Assembly: GCF_000202635.1 (NCBI RefSeq)
Contig: NC_015125.1
Coordinates: 620,001 to 684,000, forward strand
Direction: 5' to 3'
From: Microbacterium testaceum StLB037
GTDB lineage: Bacteria > Actinomycetota > Actinomycetes > Actinomycetales > Microbacteriaceae
DNA length: 64,000 nucleotides
In this document: one piece after another, positions 51,496 to 60,556 of the stretch
How positions within the stretch are numbered: position 1 is the first letter of the stretch
Layout: each line of letters begins with the position of its first letter
The notes under the pieces: generated by a model
Database searches by the model: none
What the model was told of the DNA's origin: nothing
What the model saw: the letters and a program-made list of their open reading frames with translations, nothing else
Translations under genes and position numbers: made by a program

Positions 51496-52344
51496 GTGGC
51501 TCGTTCCGTACGCATCGTCTCCATCAACGTCAACGGCATCCGTGCCGCCGTCCGCAAGGGCATGGTCGAGTGGCTCGAGGCCTCCGGCGCCGACATCGTG
51601 ACCCTCCAAGAGGTCCGTGCGACCGCGGAGCAGCTCGCCGAGGCCCTCCCGGGGTGGCGAATCGTCAACGACGAGGCGCTGCAGAAGGGCCGCGCGGGTG
51701 TCGCGATCATCAGCCGCCTCCCGGGCGTCGAGACCCGCACCCACCTCGGCCCCGAGCCGCTGGACGCCTCGGGCCGGTGGATCGAGACCGACTTCGACAT
51801 CGACGGCGAGACGGTCACGATCGTCAGCGCCTACGTCCACAGCGGCGAGGTCGACACCCCCAAGCAGGATGCCAAGTGGTTGTTCCTGGATGCCATGGAG
51901 CAGCGCCTCGCCACCCTCAAAGCCGAGCGCGAGCTGGCCCTCGTCACGGGCGACCTCAACGTCGGTCACCGTGAACTCGACATCAAGAACTGGCGCGGCA
52001 ATCGCAAGAACGCCGGATTCCTCCCGCGCGAGCGCGCGTACTTCGACCGCTTCTTCGGCCCCGCCGGCGAGCAGGTCGAGGGCGTCGACGGTTCGGTCGG
52101 CACCGGTCTGGGCTGGGTCGACGTGGGGCGCCGGCGAATGGGCGAGGTCGAGGGGCCGTACACGTTCTGGTCGATGCGCGGCAAGGCGTTCGACACCGAC
52201 AGCGGCTGGCGCATCGACTACCACGTCGCCACGCCCGCTCTGGCCGAGCGCGTCACCGACTACCGCGTCGACCGCGCTCCGTCGTACGACACCCGCTGGA
52301 GCGACCACTCCCCCGTGATCGTGGACTACACGCTCGGGCGCTGA
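51496..52344 (+). CDS. xthA: Exodeoxyribonuclease III (AP endonuclease)
   Basis: 282 aa, cytosolic. Cleaves AP sites and 3'-blocked ends in base-excision repair. Catalytic motifs: SINVNGIRAAVRKG, VTLQEVRATAEQL (metal Glu), VSAYVHSGEVDT, LVTGDLNVGHRELDIKNW, WRIDYHVATPAL and TRWSDHSPVIVDYTL (catalytic His). GTG start set by the box 6 nt upstream. A DNA glycosylase gene 1.3 kb downstream could feed its substrates, but trpS lies between, so this is not an operon. Confidence 0.94.
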   Translation: MARSVRIVSINVNGIRAAVRKGMVEWLEASGADIVTLQEVRATAEQLAEALPGWRIVNDEALQKGRAGVAIISRLPGVETRTHLGPEPLDASGRWIETDFDIDGETVTIVSAYVHSGEVDTPKQDAKWLFLDAMEQRLATLKAERELALVTGDLNVGHRELDIKNWRGNRKNAGFLPRERAYFDRFFGPAGEQVEGVDGSVGTGLGWVDVGRRRMGEVEGPYTFWSMRGKAFDTDSGWRIDYHVATPALAERVTDYRVDRAPSYDTRWSDHSPVIVDYTLGR

Positions 52345-52405
52345 CACGGGCGCCGGGGACGTCGGGGCGACTCGGCGGTCCGGGCGCGGGGCCACGCCGG
52401 CGCGG

Positions 52406-52530
52406 GGCCGTCCGGGCGCGGGCGCTGTCCCAGGCGCAGGGCCGTCCGGACGCGGGCGCTGTCGAGCGCGCGGAACCGCCCGGGCGCGGGCGCTGTCCAG
52501 CGCGCGGAGCCGCCCGGGCGCGGAGCGCGG
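52406..52530. repeat. 34-bp GC-rich tandem repeat, about 3.5 copies
   Basis: Copies start at about 52406, 52440, 52474 and 52508, with GCGCGGGCGCTGTC shared by the first three. Fills most of the 210-bp gap between xthA and trpS and ends 13 bp before the trpS promoter box. No coding sequence seen. Confidence 0.85.
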
Positions 52531-52542
52531 GCGCCCGACGCC

Positions 52543-53559
<1,017 letters not shown>

Positions 53560-53622
53560 CGCTCTCGCCGGGCGACAGGCAAGGCCCGCGCTCCTGTCGG
53601 AGGCCCGTGGCAGCATGGGCGC

Positions 53623-54486
53623 ATGCCGGAGATGCCTGAGGTCGAGGGACTCGTCGAGTTCCTGCGTGGTCGTGTGACGGGGCTGCAGGTGTCGAAGGCC
53701 ACCGTGTCGGCGATCAACGCGCTGAAGACCTACGACCCGCCCCTGACGGCGCTCGTGGGCTCGGCGGTGACCGCCGTGGACCGGCACGGAAAGTTCGTCG
53801 ACGTCTCGACCGACGCCGGCGTCCACCTGATCTTCCACCTGGCGAAAGCGGGCTGGCTGCGCTGGTACGACGCGCTGCCCTCCACGATCATCAAGCCGGG
53901 TAAGACGCCGATCGCGCTCCGTGTCGGTTTCGACGACGGATCGGGTTTCGATCTCACCGAGGCCGGCACCAAGAAGTCCCTCGCCGTCTACGCCGTACGC
54001 TCACCCGACGAGGTCCCGGGCATCGCCCGACTCGGCCCCGATCCGCTGAGCGAGGGTTTCGACCGAGCCACGTTCGGTGCGCTCCTCACCGGCCGGCGCA
54101 CCCAGATCAAGGGGGTGCTGCGCGATCAATCGATCATCGCCGGGGTCGGCAACGCGTACTCCGACGAGATCCTGCACGCGGCGAAGATGTCGCCCTACGC
54201 CCTCGCCGCGACGCTCACCGACGACGAGGTCGACCGGCTCTTCCGCGCGATGGTCGAGACCCTCACCGAGGCGATCGATGAAGCGCGCGGCAAGCCACCG
54301 GCGGAGTTGAAGGATGCCAAGAGGCGCGGCATGCGCGTGCACGGGCGACGCGGCGAAGCATGTCCGGTGTGCGGCGACGAGGTGCGAAGCGTGTACTTCG
54401 CCGACAACTCGCTCGAGTACTGCCCCACGTGCCAGACCGGAGGGAAGCTGTTGGCCGACCGGAGGCTCTCTCGGCTGTTGAAGTGA
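53623..54486 (+). CDS. Fpg/Nei-family DNA glycosylase
   Basis: 287 aa, cytosolic DNA-repair glycosylase/AP lyase. Starts MPEMPEVEG; after removal of Met the exposed Pro is the nucleophile and the next Glu the acid. An ATG three codons later gives the same PE motif. H2TH helix DQSIIAGVGNAYSDEILHAA near 170; C-terminal zinc finger CPVCG...YCPTC near 245-265. Base specificity (8-oxoG or oxidised pyrimidine) cannot be fixed, though the finger and lysine context KG-K in the mid-domain fit Fpg-like members. The box before the ATG (CAGCAT) is poor. Confidence 0.9.
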   Translation: MPEMPEVEGLVEFLRGRVTGLQVSKATVSAINALKTYDPPLTALVGSAVTAVDRHGKFVDVSTDAGVHLIFHLAKAGWLRWYDALPSTIIKPGKTPIALRVGFDDGSGFDLTEAGTKKSLAVYAVRSPDEVPGIARLGPDPLSEGFDRATFGALLTGRRTQIKGVLRDQSIIAGVGNAYSDEILHAAKMSPYALAATLTDDEVDRLFRAMVETLTEAIDEARGKPPAELKDAKRRGMRVHGRRGEACPVCGDEVRSVYFADNSLEYCPTCQTGGKLLADRRLSRLLK

Positions 54487-54594
54487 GCTCATCCCGACCG
54501 CTGCATCGAACCGAAGCCCCGTGCCCTTCGTGTCAATCCATGTCGGGGAATGAAACCGCCGACACCGCGTTGACTACACTTCGAAGTGCAACAA

Positions 54595-54740
54595 CGTGCT
54601 CCGGGGTCGGTGAGAATCCGAACCGGCGGTGACAGTCCGCGAACCCCTCCGCATCACGCGGTGGGGCCGATCCGGTGGAATTCCGGGACCGACGGTGATG
54701 CGACGGGAATCCGTCGCTAGTCCGGATAGGAGGCAGCACG
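54595..54740 (+). ncRNA. FMN riboswitch (RFN element)
   Basis: Closing stem CGTGCT (54595-54600) with AGCACG (54735-54740). Inside are the RFN landmarks GGGGTCGGTGAGAATCCGAA, CCGGCGGTGACAGTCCGCGA, CCGGTGGAATTCCGGGACCG, and the 3' part TAGTCCGGATAGGAGGCAGC. It leaves about 58 nt to the ribD start, where AAGGACAGGGA could be hidden when FMN binds. A TTGACT box at 54570 and TACACT at 54574, plus the perfect 12-bp palindrome CACTTCGAAGTG (54577-54588), lie just upstream. This and the fpg 3' end account for the 312-bp gap 54487-54798. Confidence 0.96.
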
Positions 54741-54798
54741 GACGGCGCGTCGCGCCTTCCCGCTCCCCCTGCCCGGCATCCGCGGGAAGGACAGGGAA

Positions 54799-55830
54799 AT
54801 GGCATCCGCCGTCGAGATCGACGCCATGAGGCGAGCGCTGCAGCTCGCCCGGCGCGGCCCGCGCGGGCTCAACCCGCAGGTCGGTGCGGTCATCCTCTCC
54901 CCCGCCGGCGAGATCCTCGCCGAGGGTTACCACCGTGGAGCGGGCACCGCCCACGCGGAAGTCGACGCCCTCTCCCAGCTCGCTCCGGGCGCGGCCCGCG
55001 GTGCGACCGCAGTCGTGACCCTCGAGCCGTGCAACCACACCGGCCGCACCGGCCCGTGCGCCGTCGCGCTCATCGAGGCCGGGGTCGCTCGCGTGGTCTT
55101 CGCGCTCGACGACCCCACGGATGCGGCGTCCGGCGGTGCCGAGCGGCTCCGCGCAGCGGGGGTCGACGTCGAGCAGGGTCCCGAGGAGGAGAGCGCCGAA
55201 GCGCTCGTCCATGATTGGGTCGCTCTCACCCGCACCGGCCGCCCGCACGTCGTCGTCAAGTGGGCGCAGAGTCTCGACGGGCGCGCCGCCGCCGACGACG
55301 GCACGAGCCAGTGGATCACCGGACCCGCCGCTCGCCGCGACGTCCACGCGCGCCGCGCGACCGCCGACGCGATCGTCGCCGGCACCGGGACCGTGCGCGC
55401 CGACGACCCGGCCCTGACCGCCCGCGACGAGGACGGCTCGCTGCTGCCCGCACAGCCCCTGCCCGTCATCATCGGCGAGAGCGAGACGGCTCCGGATGCC
55501 GCGGTGCGCCGCCACCCGCGAGAGCCGCTGTTCTTCGCCACTCACGACCTGAGCGCCGTGCTCGCCGACCTCGGCGAGCGGGGCATCCAGCGCGTGTTCG
55601 TCGAGGGCGGCCCGACGCTCGCGAGCGCCTTCGTCCGGGCCGATCTCGCGGACGAACTGCTCGTCTACGTCGCCCCCGTCCTGATCGGCGGATCCCGCCT
55701 CGCACTCGGCGACGTGGGCGTGCCGACCATCGCCGATGCGCGGCGGCTCGCCGTGGCATCCGTCCAGAATCTCGGCGACGACCTGCTGATCGTCGCCCAC
55801 CCCACCACCCGAACGCGAGGAGAGCACTGA
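54799..55830 (+). CDS. ribD: Bifunctional riboflavin deaminase/reductase RibD
   Basis: 343 aa, cytosolic. Deaminates and then reduces the pyrimidine from GTP cyclohydrolase II. Deaminase domain with AEGYHRGAGTAHAEVDAL (HAE) and TLEPCNHTGRTGPCAVAL (zinc cysteines); reductase domain from about 145 with VVKWAQSLDGRAAADDGTSQ, ITGPAARRDVHARRATADAI, GTGTVRADDPALT and VEGGPTLASAFV. Follows the FMN riboswitch; the stop touches ribE (TGATG). Confidence 0.96.
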   Translation: MASAVEIDAMRRALQLARRGPRGLNPQVGAVILSPAGEILAEGYHRGAGTAHAEVDALSQLAPGAARGATAVVTLEPCNHTGRTGPCAVALIEAGVARVVFALDDPTDAASGGAERLRAAGVDVEQGPEEESAEALVHDWVALTRTGRPHVVVKWAQSLDGRAAADDGTSQWITGPAARRDVHARRATADAIVAGTGTVRADDPALTARDEDGSLLPAQPLPVIIGESETAPDAAVRRHPREPLFFATHDLSAVLADLGERGIQRVFVEGGPTLASAFVRADLADELLVYVAPVLIGGSRLALGDVGVPTIADARRLAVASVQNLGDDLLIVAHPTTRTRGEH

Positions 55831-56486
55831 TGTTCACCGGAATCGTCGAAGAGATGGGCGCCATCACCGCCGTCGAGCCCTCGGGCGACGGCGTGCGGGT
55901 GACCGTGCGCGCTCCTCTTTCCGTCTCGGATGCCGGCCACGGCGACTCGATCTCGGTCAGCGGCGTGTGCCTCACCGTCGTCGACCAGGGCGAGGACTGG
56001 TTCACCGCCGACGTGATGAAGCAGACGCTCGACATGTCGACGCTCGCCGACGTCGCACCCGGCCGCGCCGTCAACCTCGAGCGCGCGACCGCCGCGCACG
56101 GGCGCCTCGGCGGACACATCGTGCAGGGCCACATCGACGGCACCGGCGTGGTGCGCGAGGTGCGTCCCGGCGCGCAGTGGAGCGTCGTGCGCATCGGCAT
56201 CCCGAATCACCTGGCGCCGCTGGTAGTCGACAAGGGGTCGATCGCGATCGACGGGGTGTCCCTCACCGTCAGCGCCGTGAGCGACCCCGCCGAGACCGAG
56301 CAGTGGCTCGAGGTCTCGCTCATCCCCGAGACCCTCGCCGCGACCACGCTCGGCGGCGCCGAGGCCGGCACCCCGGTCAACCTCGAGACCGACATCCTCG
56401 CGCGCCACGTGCAGCGCATGCTCGCCTTCCGTGTATCTGAGAACCCCGCGGCTGACGCCGCATCGACCGAGAGGGGCTCCGAATGA
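55830..56486 (+). CDS. ribE: Riboflavin synthase alpha subunit
   Basis: 218 aa, cytosolic. Dismutates two lumazines into riboflavin. Two similar beta-barrel domains: MFTGIVEEMGAI...SISVSGVCLTVV...SLADVAPG-type (residues 1-95) and GHIVQGHIDGTGVV...SIAIDGVSLTVSAV (96-195). The duplicated S(I)xxxGVxLTV motif is diagnostic. The stop overlaps ribBA (ATGA). C-terminal 15 residues are a charged tail. Confidence 0.96.
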   Translation: MFTGIVEEMGAITAVEPSGDGVRVTVRAPLSVSDAGHGDSISVSGVCLTVVDQGEDWFTADVMKQTLDMSTLADVAPGRAVNLERATAAHGRLGGHIVQGHIDGTGVVREVRPGAQWSVVRIGIPNHLAPLVVDKGSIAIDGVSLTVSAVSDPAETEQWLEVSLIPETLAATTLGGAEAGTPVNLETDILARHVQRMLAFRVSENPAADAASTERGSE

Positions 56487-57751
56487 GCCTGTCCCCCATC
56501 CCCGAGGCCCTCGAGGCCCTCCGCGCCGGCCGACCGATCCTCGTCGCCGACGACGAGAACCGCGAGAACGAGGGCGACGTCATCCTGTCGGCCCAGCTCG
56601 CGACCCCCGAGGCGCTCGCGTGGACCGTGCGCTGGTCCAGCGGCTACGTGTGCGCGCCCATGCCCGCCGAGTGGGCCGACCGACTCGACCTGCCGCCCAT
56701 GGTCGCGGTCAACGAGGACGCCCGCGGGACCGCGTACACCGTGAGCGTCGACGCCGCGTCGGGCGTGACGACGGGAATCAGCGCCGCCGACCGCGCGCGG
56801 ACGCTCAACGTGCTCGCGGATCCCGAGTCGGTGCCGACGAGTGTCATCCGGCCGGGTCACATCCTCCCGCTCCGGGCCGTTGACGGCGGGGTGCGCGAGC
56901 GCGCCGGCCACACCGAGGCCGCGGTCGACCTCATGAAGCTCGCGGGCCTCGAGCCGGTCGCCGCGATCGCCGAGGTCGTCGCCGAGGACGGCAGCATGAT
57001 GCGGCTGCCCGGGCTCTTCGAGCTCGGTGAGCGGGACGGCATCCCGGTCATCACGATCGAGCAGCTGATCGAGTACCTGAACGAGACGGATCCGCTGCCC
57101 GCGTCGGCACCCGCGCGACGCCGCGTGAGCCTGCGCGCCGAGTCGAATGTGCCCACGACGCACGGCACCTTCCGCTTCCTCGCGTACAAGGACCGCGTGA
57201 CCGGCACCGACCACATCGCTGTCGTCTCGGGAGAGCTGGGCACGACCGCCCCGCTCGTCCGCGTGCACTCCGAGTGCCTGACCGGCGAGGCGTTCGGCTC
57301 GCTGAAGTGCGAGTGCGGACCCCAGCTCGAGGCGGCGCTCGACCGCATCGACAAGGACGGCGGCATCGTCATCTACATGCGCGGCCACGAGGGACGCGGC
57401 ATCGGCCTCATCAACAAGCTGCGGGCCTACAACCTGCAGGAGCGCGGCCTCGACACCGTGGATGCCAACCTCGCCCTGGGCCTGCCCGCCGACGCGCGCG
57501 ACTACGCCGCCGCCGCCGGGATCCTCGCCGACCTCGGCGTCGAGCAGGTGCGCCTGCTCACCAACAACACCGACAAGGTGAAGCAGCTGCGCGGCTTCGG
57601 CCTCGACGTCGTCGAGCAGGTGCCGCTCCTCGTGGGCGTCGGCCCGAACAACCACCAGTACCTCGAGACGAAGCGCGACCGGATGGGTCACATCATCGCC
57701 GAGGACGACCTGCGCGACGCCCTCGCGCACATGAAGGAAGAGAGCGCCTGA
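56483..57751 (+). CDS. ribBA: Bifunctional DHBP synthase / GTP cyclohydrolase II
   Basis: 422 aa, cytosolic. N-terminal DHBP synthase (1-205): ADDENRENEGDVILSAQLAT, APMPAEWADRLDLPPM, VDAASGVTTGISAADRA and RPGHILPLRAVDGGVRERAG. C-terminal GTP cyclohydrolase II (215-410): VRVHSECLTGEAFGSLKCEC zinc site, YMRGHEGRGIGLINKLRAY and LTNNTDKVKQLRGFGLDV. Both active sites appear complete, so one gene feeds both branches of riboflavin synthesis. Overlaps ribE and touches ribH. Confidence 0.97.
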   Translation: MSLSPIPEALEALRAGRPILVADDENRENEGDVILSAQLATPEALAWTVRWSSGYVCAPMPAEWADRLDLPPMVAVNEDARGTAYTVSVDAASGVTTGISAADRARTLNVLADPESVPTSVIRPGHILPLRAVDGGVRERAGHTEAAVDLMKLAGLEPVAAIAEVVAEDGSMMRLPGLFELGERDGIPVITIEQLIEYLNETDPLPASAPARRRVSLRAESNVPTTHGTFRFLAYKDRVTGTDHIAVVSGELGTTAPLVRVHSECLTGEAFGSLKCECGPQLEAALDRIDKDGGIVIYMRGHEGRGIGLINKLRAYNLQERGLDTVDANLALGLPADARDYAAAAGILADLGVEQVRLLTNNTDKVKQLRGFGLDVVEQVPLLVGVGPNNHQYLETKRDRMGHIIAEDDLRDALAHMKEESA

Positions 57752-58224
57752 TGGCCGGTAGTGGAGCACCCGAGACCGGCGGCGTCGACGCGTCGGGTCT
57801 GAACATCGTCGTGATCGCCGGCACCTGGCACGAGGTCATCACCGACGGTCTCATTGCCGGGGCGAAGCGGGTCCTGGATGCCACGGGCGCGGCGTACCGC
57901 GTGGTGCGGGTCCCGGGGTCGTTCGAGCTGCCGGTGGCCGCTCGCGCGGCCTTCGAGGGCGGGGCGGATGCCGTGGTGGCCCTCGGCGTGATCATCCGGG
58001 GCGGGACGCCGCACTTCGAGTTCGTCTCGTCGGCGGCGACCGACGGCCTCACGCGCGTCGCGCTCGACGCGGGCAAGCCTGTCGGCTTCGGCGTGCTGAC
58101 CCTCGACGACGAGCAGCAGGGTCTCGACCGCGCCGGTCTCGAGGGGTCGAAAGAGGACAAGGGCGAGGAGGCCGCGGACGCGGCGATCCGCACCGCCCTC
58201 GTGCTGCGGGAGCTGCGCGGCTGA
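57751..58224 (+). CDS. ribH: 6,7-dimethyl-8-ribityllumazine synthase
   Basis: 157 aa, cytosolic. Condenses the products of RibD and RibBA into lumazine. IVVIAGTWHEVITDGLIAGA (first substrate loop, W after GT), VPGSFELPVAARAAF, VVALGVIIRGGTPHFEFVSS with the catalytic His and FGVLTLDDEQQGLDRAG. Its stop is followed by a dispersed repeat and a 20-bp tandem repeat; no separate terminator was recognised. Confidence 0.96.
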   Translation: MAGSGAPETGGVDASGLNIVVIAGTWHEVITDGLIAGAKRVLDATGAAYRVVRVPGSFELPVAARAAFEGGADAVVALGVIIRGGTPHFEFVSSAATDGLTRVALDAGKPVGFGVLTLDDEQQGLDRAGLEGSKEDKGEEAADAAIRTALVLRELRG

Positions 58225-58244
58225 TCTCGCGCGGTGCGGGCGGG

Positions 58245-58308
58245 CCCTTCGACAGGCTCAGGGACCGCGCGCGGAGGTCAGGGACCGCGCGCGGAGGTCA
58301 GGGACCGC
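58245..58308. repeat. Dispersed hairpin repeat plus 20-bp tandem repeat
   Basis: A dispersed repeat copy occupies 58245-58266 (CCCTTCGACAGGCTCAGGGA). Its last part starts a 20-bp tandem: 58261-58280, 58281-58300 and a partial third to 58308, suggesting slippage inside the element's edge. Confidence 0.88.
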
Positions 58309-58353
58309 ATCGCGGTGAGGCCCGCCTTCCTGGCGGTGAGGGCGCGGCATCCC

Positions 58354-58359
58354 TACCCT
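58354..58359 (+). promoter_or_regulatory. -10-like box (TACCCT) of the small membrane protein gene
   Basis: TACCCT ends 7 nt before the ATG. Confidence 0.45.
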
Positions 58360-58366
58360 GACCGGT

Positions 58367-58720
58367 ATGGAGATCCTGCGCCACGCCGTCGTCCTCGTCC
58401 ACCTCGTCGGGTTCGCCATCCTCTTCGGGGCGTGGGTCGTCGAGGCGGTCGGGCGGCGCGTGCGCGTCACGCCGCTGATGAACTACGCGCTCGTGATCTC
58501 CCTCGTCTCGGGTCTCGCCCTCGCGGCGCCGTGGGGCCTCGACCACGACCTGAACTACACGAAGATCGGCGTGAAGCTCGTCGTGCTCCTCGGGATCGGC
58601 GCGCTGCTCGGCATCGGCTCGGCTCGCCAGAAGCGCGGCGCCGACCTCGCGCCCGCGGTGTTCTGGCTCGTCGGCATCCTGACCCTTCTCAACGCCGCGC
58701 TGGCGGTGCTCTGGCGCTGA
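58367..58720 (+). CDS. Small four-span membrane protein of unknown function
   Basis: 117 aa with four hydrophobic segments (about 5-27, 38-56, 66-86, 94-114) and short loops, both termini probably inside. VHLVGFAILFGAWVVEAVG and NYTKIGVKLVVLLGIGALL contain the only charged residues near the membrane (His10, Glu25, Lys66). These features recall short actinobacterial Fe-S- or heme-free membrane proteins of the DUF2269/CopD-like kind, but I cannot assign a family. Start set by TACCCT 7 nt upstream. Confidence 0.72.
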   Translation: MEILRHAVVLVHLVGFAILFGAWVVEAVGRRVRVTPLMNYALVISLVSGLALAAPWGLDHDLNYTKIGVKLVVLLGIGALLGIGSARQKRGADLAPAVFWLVGILTLLNAALAVLWR

Positions 58721-58804
58721 CGCGCCCGCCTTATCAGCGCGCGCATAGACTGAACGGTCGGTGTTCCCCACTCGGGACCGCCCCCGGGTGCTGTTCGGCG
58801 ATCC

Positions 58805-58829
58805 CGGATGCCACCACCCCCGGCATCCG
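58805..58829. repeat. Inverted GGATGCC pair in the transporter leader
   Basis: CGGATGCC (58805-58812) and GGCATCCG (58822-58829), perfect 8-bp arms, 9-nt loop, 61 bp before the transporter start. A hairpin in the leader could affect expression. Confidence 0.65.
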
Positions 58830-58889
58830 TTCCGCCTCAGCCCGCGATCACACGATGGACGCAACCGATCGCTCTCTCGTCAGGCTGTC

Positions 58890-60341
58890 ATGACCTCCTC
58901 ATCCCCCACCGCCCCCTCGGCGTCCGCTCCCGCCAATCCGCGCTCGCGTGTCATCACCGCGAGCCTGATCGGCACGACGATCGAGTTCTACGACTTCTAC
59001 GCGTACGCCACCGCGGCCGTGCTCGTCTTCCCGATCCTCTTCTTCCCCACCGGCAACGACACCACCTCGCTCCTGCTGTCGTTCAGCGTCTTCGGTGCCG
59101 CGATGGTCGCGCGCCCCCTCGGCGCGATCGTCTTCGGGCACTTCGGCGACCGCTTCGGCCGCAAGGCCACCCTCGTGGCATCCCTTCTCACCATGGGTGT
59201 CGCGACCTTCCTGATCGGTCTGCTCCCCACCTTCAACGAGATCGGGGTCTGGGCGGCGATCCTGCTGCTGGTCATGCGCCTCGCGCAGGGCTTCGCGCTC
59301 GGCGGCGAGTGGTCGGGCGCGGCGCTGGTCGCCACCGAGAACGCCCCGAAGGGCAAGCGCGCCCTGTTCGGCACGTTCCCACAGCTGGGCGCTCCGATCG
59401 GCTTCATCATCGCCAACGGCGTGTTCCTCATCATCAACTTCGCCCTGCCGCACCCCGACGGCACCGCGCAGCGCTCGGCCGAGTTCCTCGCGTGGGGCTG
59501 GCGCGTGCCGTTCCTGTTCTCGGCCGTCATGGTGATCATCGGCCTCTGGGTGCGACTGAAGCTCGTCGAGAGCGAGTCGTTCTCGAAGGCCGAGAAGACC
59601 GGCGTCATCAAGAAGTTCCCGCTCGGCGAGGCGATCCGTCGCAACGGGAAGCAGCTCATCCTCGGCACGTTCATCATGCTGGCGACCTACGTGCTCTTCT
59701 ACCTGATGACGAGCTTCACGCTCTCGTACGGCACCAAGCCTCCGCTGGCGGCCGCTCAGGCCGCGGCCGAGAAGGCCGGAACGCCGTTCGACGCGGCGGC
59801 GTACGTCCCGGGGCTCGGGTACAGCTACACCGACTTCGTCATCATGCAGATCATCGGCGTGGTGTTCTTCGGCGTCTTCACGATGCTGTCGGGACCGGTC
59901 GCCGACCGGCTCGGACGCAAGCGACTGCTCCTCGGCGTCACCGTCGCGATCATCCTGTTCGGCCTGACGTTCTCGTTCTTCCTCATGCCGAACGCCGACC
60001 CGGGCTTCACCCGCATCCTCGTCCAGGCCTTCCTCATCATCGGTTTCGTGCTGATGGGGACCACCTTCGGCCCGATGGGCGCCGTGCTGCCCGAGCTGTT
60101 CCCGACGAACGTCCGCTACACCGGCTCGGCGATCTCGTACAACGTGTCGTCGATCCTGGGGGCGGCGCTCGCGCCGATCGTCGCGGTGGCCCTGTGGGCG
60201 GCGGGCGACGGCAACCCGTGGCTCGTGGGCGTGTACCTGTCGGCCATGGGTGTGCTCACCCTCATCGCCGTCGTGCTGTCGCCCGAGACGAAGGACGTCG
60301 ACTACGACGAGAACATCGCCGCCGGAGCGACCGCGCCGTAA
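58890..60341 (+). CDS. MHS-family (ProP-like) MFS proton symporter
   Basis: 483 aa, 12 membrane spans. N-terminal FYDFYAYATAAVLVFPILFF and the loop GHFGDRFGRKATLVASLLTM with the MFS signature, LRLAQGFALGGEWSGAALVA (metabolite:H+ symporter signature), and SGPVADRLGRKRLLLGVT in the second half. A hydrophilic insertion near 270-290 (GTKPPLAAAQAAAEKAG) is typical. Substrates of relatives include citrate, shikimate, proline/betaine and alpha-ketoglutarate; this cannot be resolved. Start is unsure: ATG at 58890 has only a weak CAGG upstream; a GTG at 58761, 8 nt after TAGACT, would add 43 untypical residues. Confidence 0.85.
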   Translation: MTSSSPTAPSASAPANPRSRVITASLIGTTIEFYDFYAYATAAVLVFPILFFPTGNDTTSLLLSFSVFGAAMVARPLGAIVFGHFGDRFGRKATLVASLLTMGVATFLIGLLPTFNEIGVWAAILLLVMRLAQGFALGGEWSGAALVATENAPKGKRALFGTFPQLGAPIGFIIANGVFLIINFALPHPDGTAQRSAEFLAWGWRVPFLFSAVMVIIGLWVRLKLVESESFSKAEKTGVIKKFPLGEAIRRNGKQLILGTFIMLATYVLFYLMTSFTLSYGTKPPLAAAQAAAEKAGTPFDAAAYVPGLGYSYTDFVIMQIIGVVFFGVFTMLSGPVADRLGRKRLLLGVTVAIILFGLTFSFFLMPNADPGFTRILVQAFLIIGFVLMGTTFGPMGAVLPELFPTNVRYTGSAISYNVSSILGAALAPIVAVALWAAGDGNPWLVGVYLSAMGVLTLIAVVLSPETKDVDYDENIAAGATAP

Positions 60342-60354
60342 CGCGGAATCCTCG

Positions 60355-60400
60355 GAACACCGGATGCCACGGGGCCTGTGCCTCGTGGCATCCGGTGTTC
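60355..60400 (+). terminator. Transporter terminator built from an inverted GGATGCC pair
   Basis: Perfect 17-bp arms GAACACCGGATGCCACG (60355-60371) and CGTGGCATCCGGTGTTC (60384-60400), 12-nt loop, 13 bp past the stop. Contains the over-represented heptamer in both arms. The longest perfect stem in the window. Confidence 0.88.
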
Positions 60401-60404
60401 TCCC

Positions 60405-60504
60405 GGTGGACCAGGCGGTCTGAACTCCGGAGAATTCGAGCCGCCGCGCATCGGAATACGCCGAGACCGGGCTGCGGCCGAGGTTTCTCGGGAGTTTGGT
60501 CCAC
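60405..60504. repeat. Palindromic element D (divergent)
   Basis: Outer arms GGTGGACCA (60405-60413) and TGGTCCACC (60496-60504); inner arms AACTCCGGAGA (60423-60433) and TCTCGGGAGTT (60486-60496). Aligned on AACTCC, the core is again 56 nt as in elements A-C. It lies immediately after the transporter terminator, before the ABC exporter gene. Confidence 0.7.
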
Positions 60505-60556
60505 CGACGAGCGAGCGGATCGGCGGCGTCGGCGGCGAGAGGTACGGTCGAATCTG

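Noticed and set aside
58761..58889. GTG start at 58761 for the MHS transporter, 8 nt after a TAGACT box.
   Set aside because: It would add 43 residues unlike the family N-terminus and include a hairpin; kept only as an alternative.
58808..60556. Long open frame leading into the ABC exporter.
   Set aside because: It is the alternate frame of the MHS transporter; exporter homology begins near 60557, after a terminator and a promoter box.
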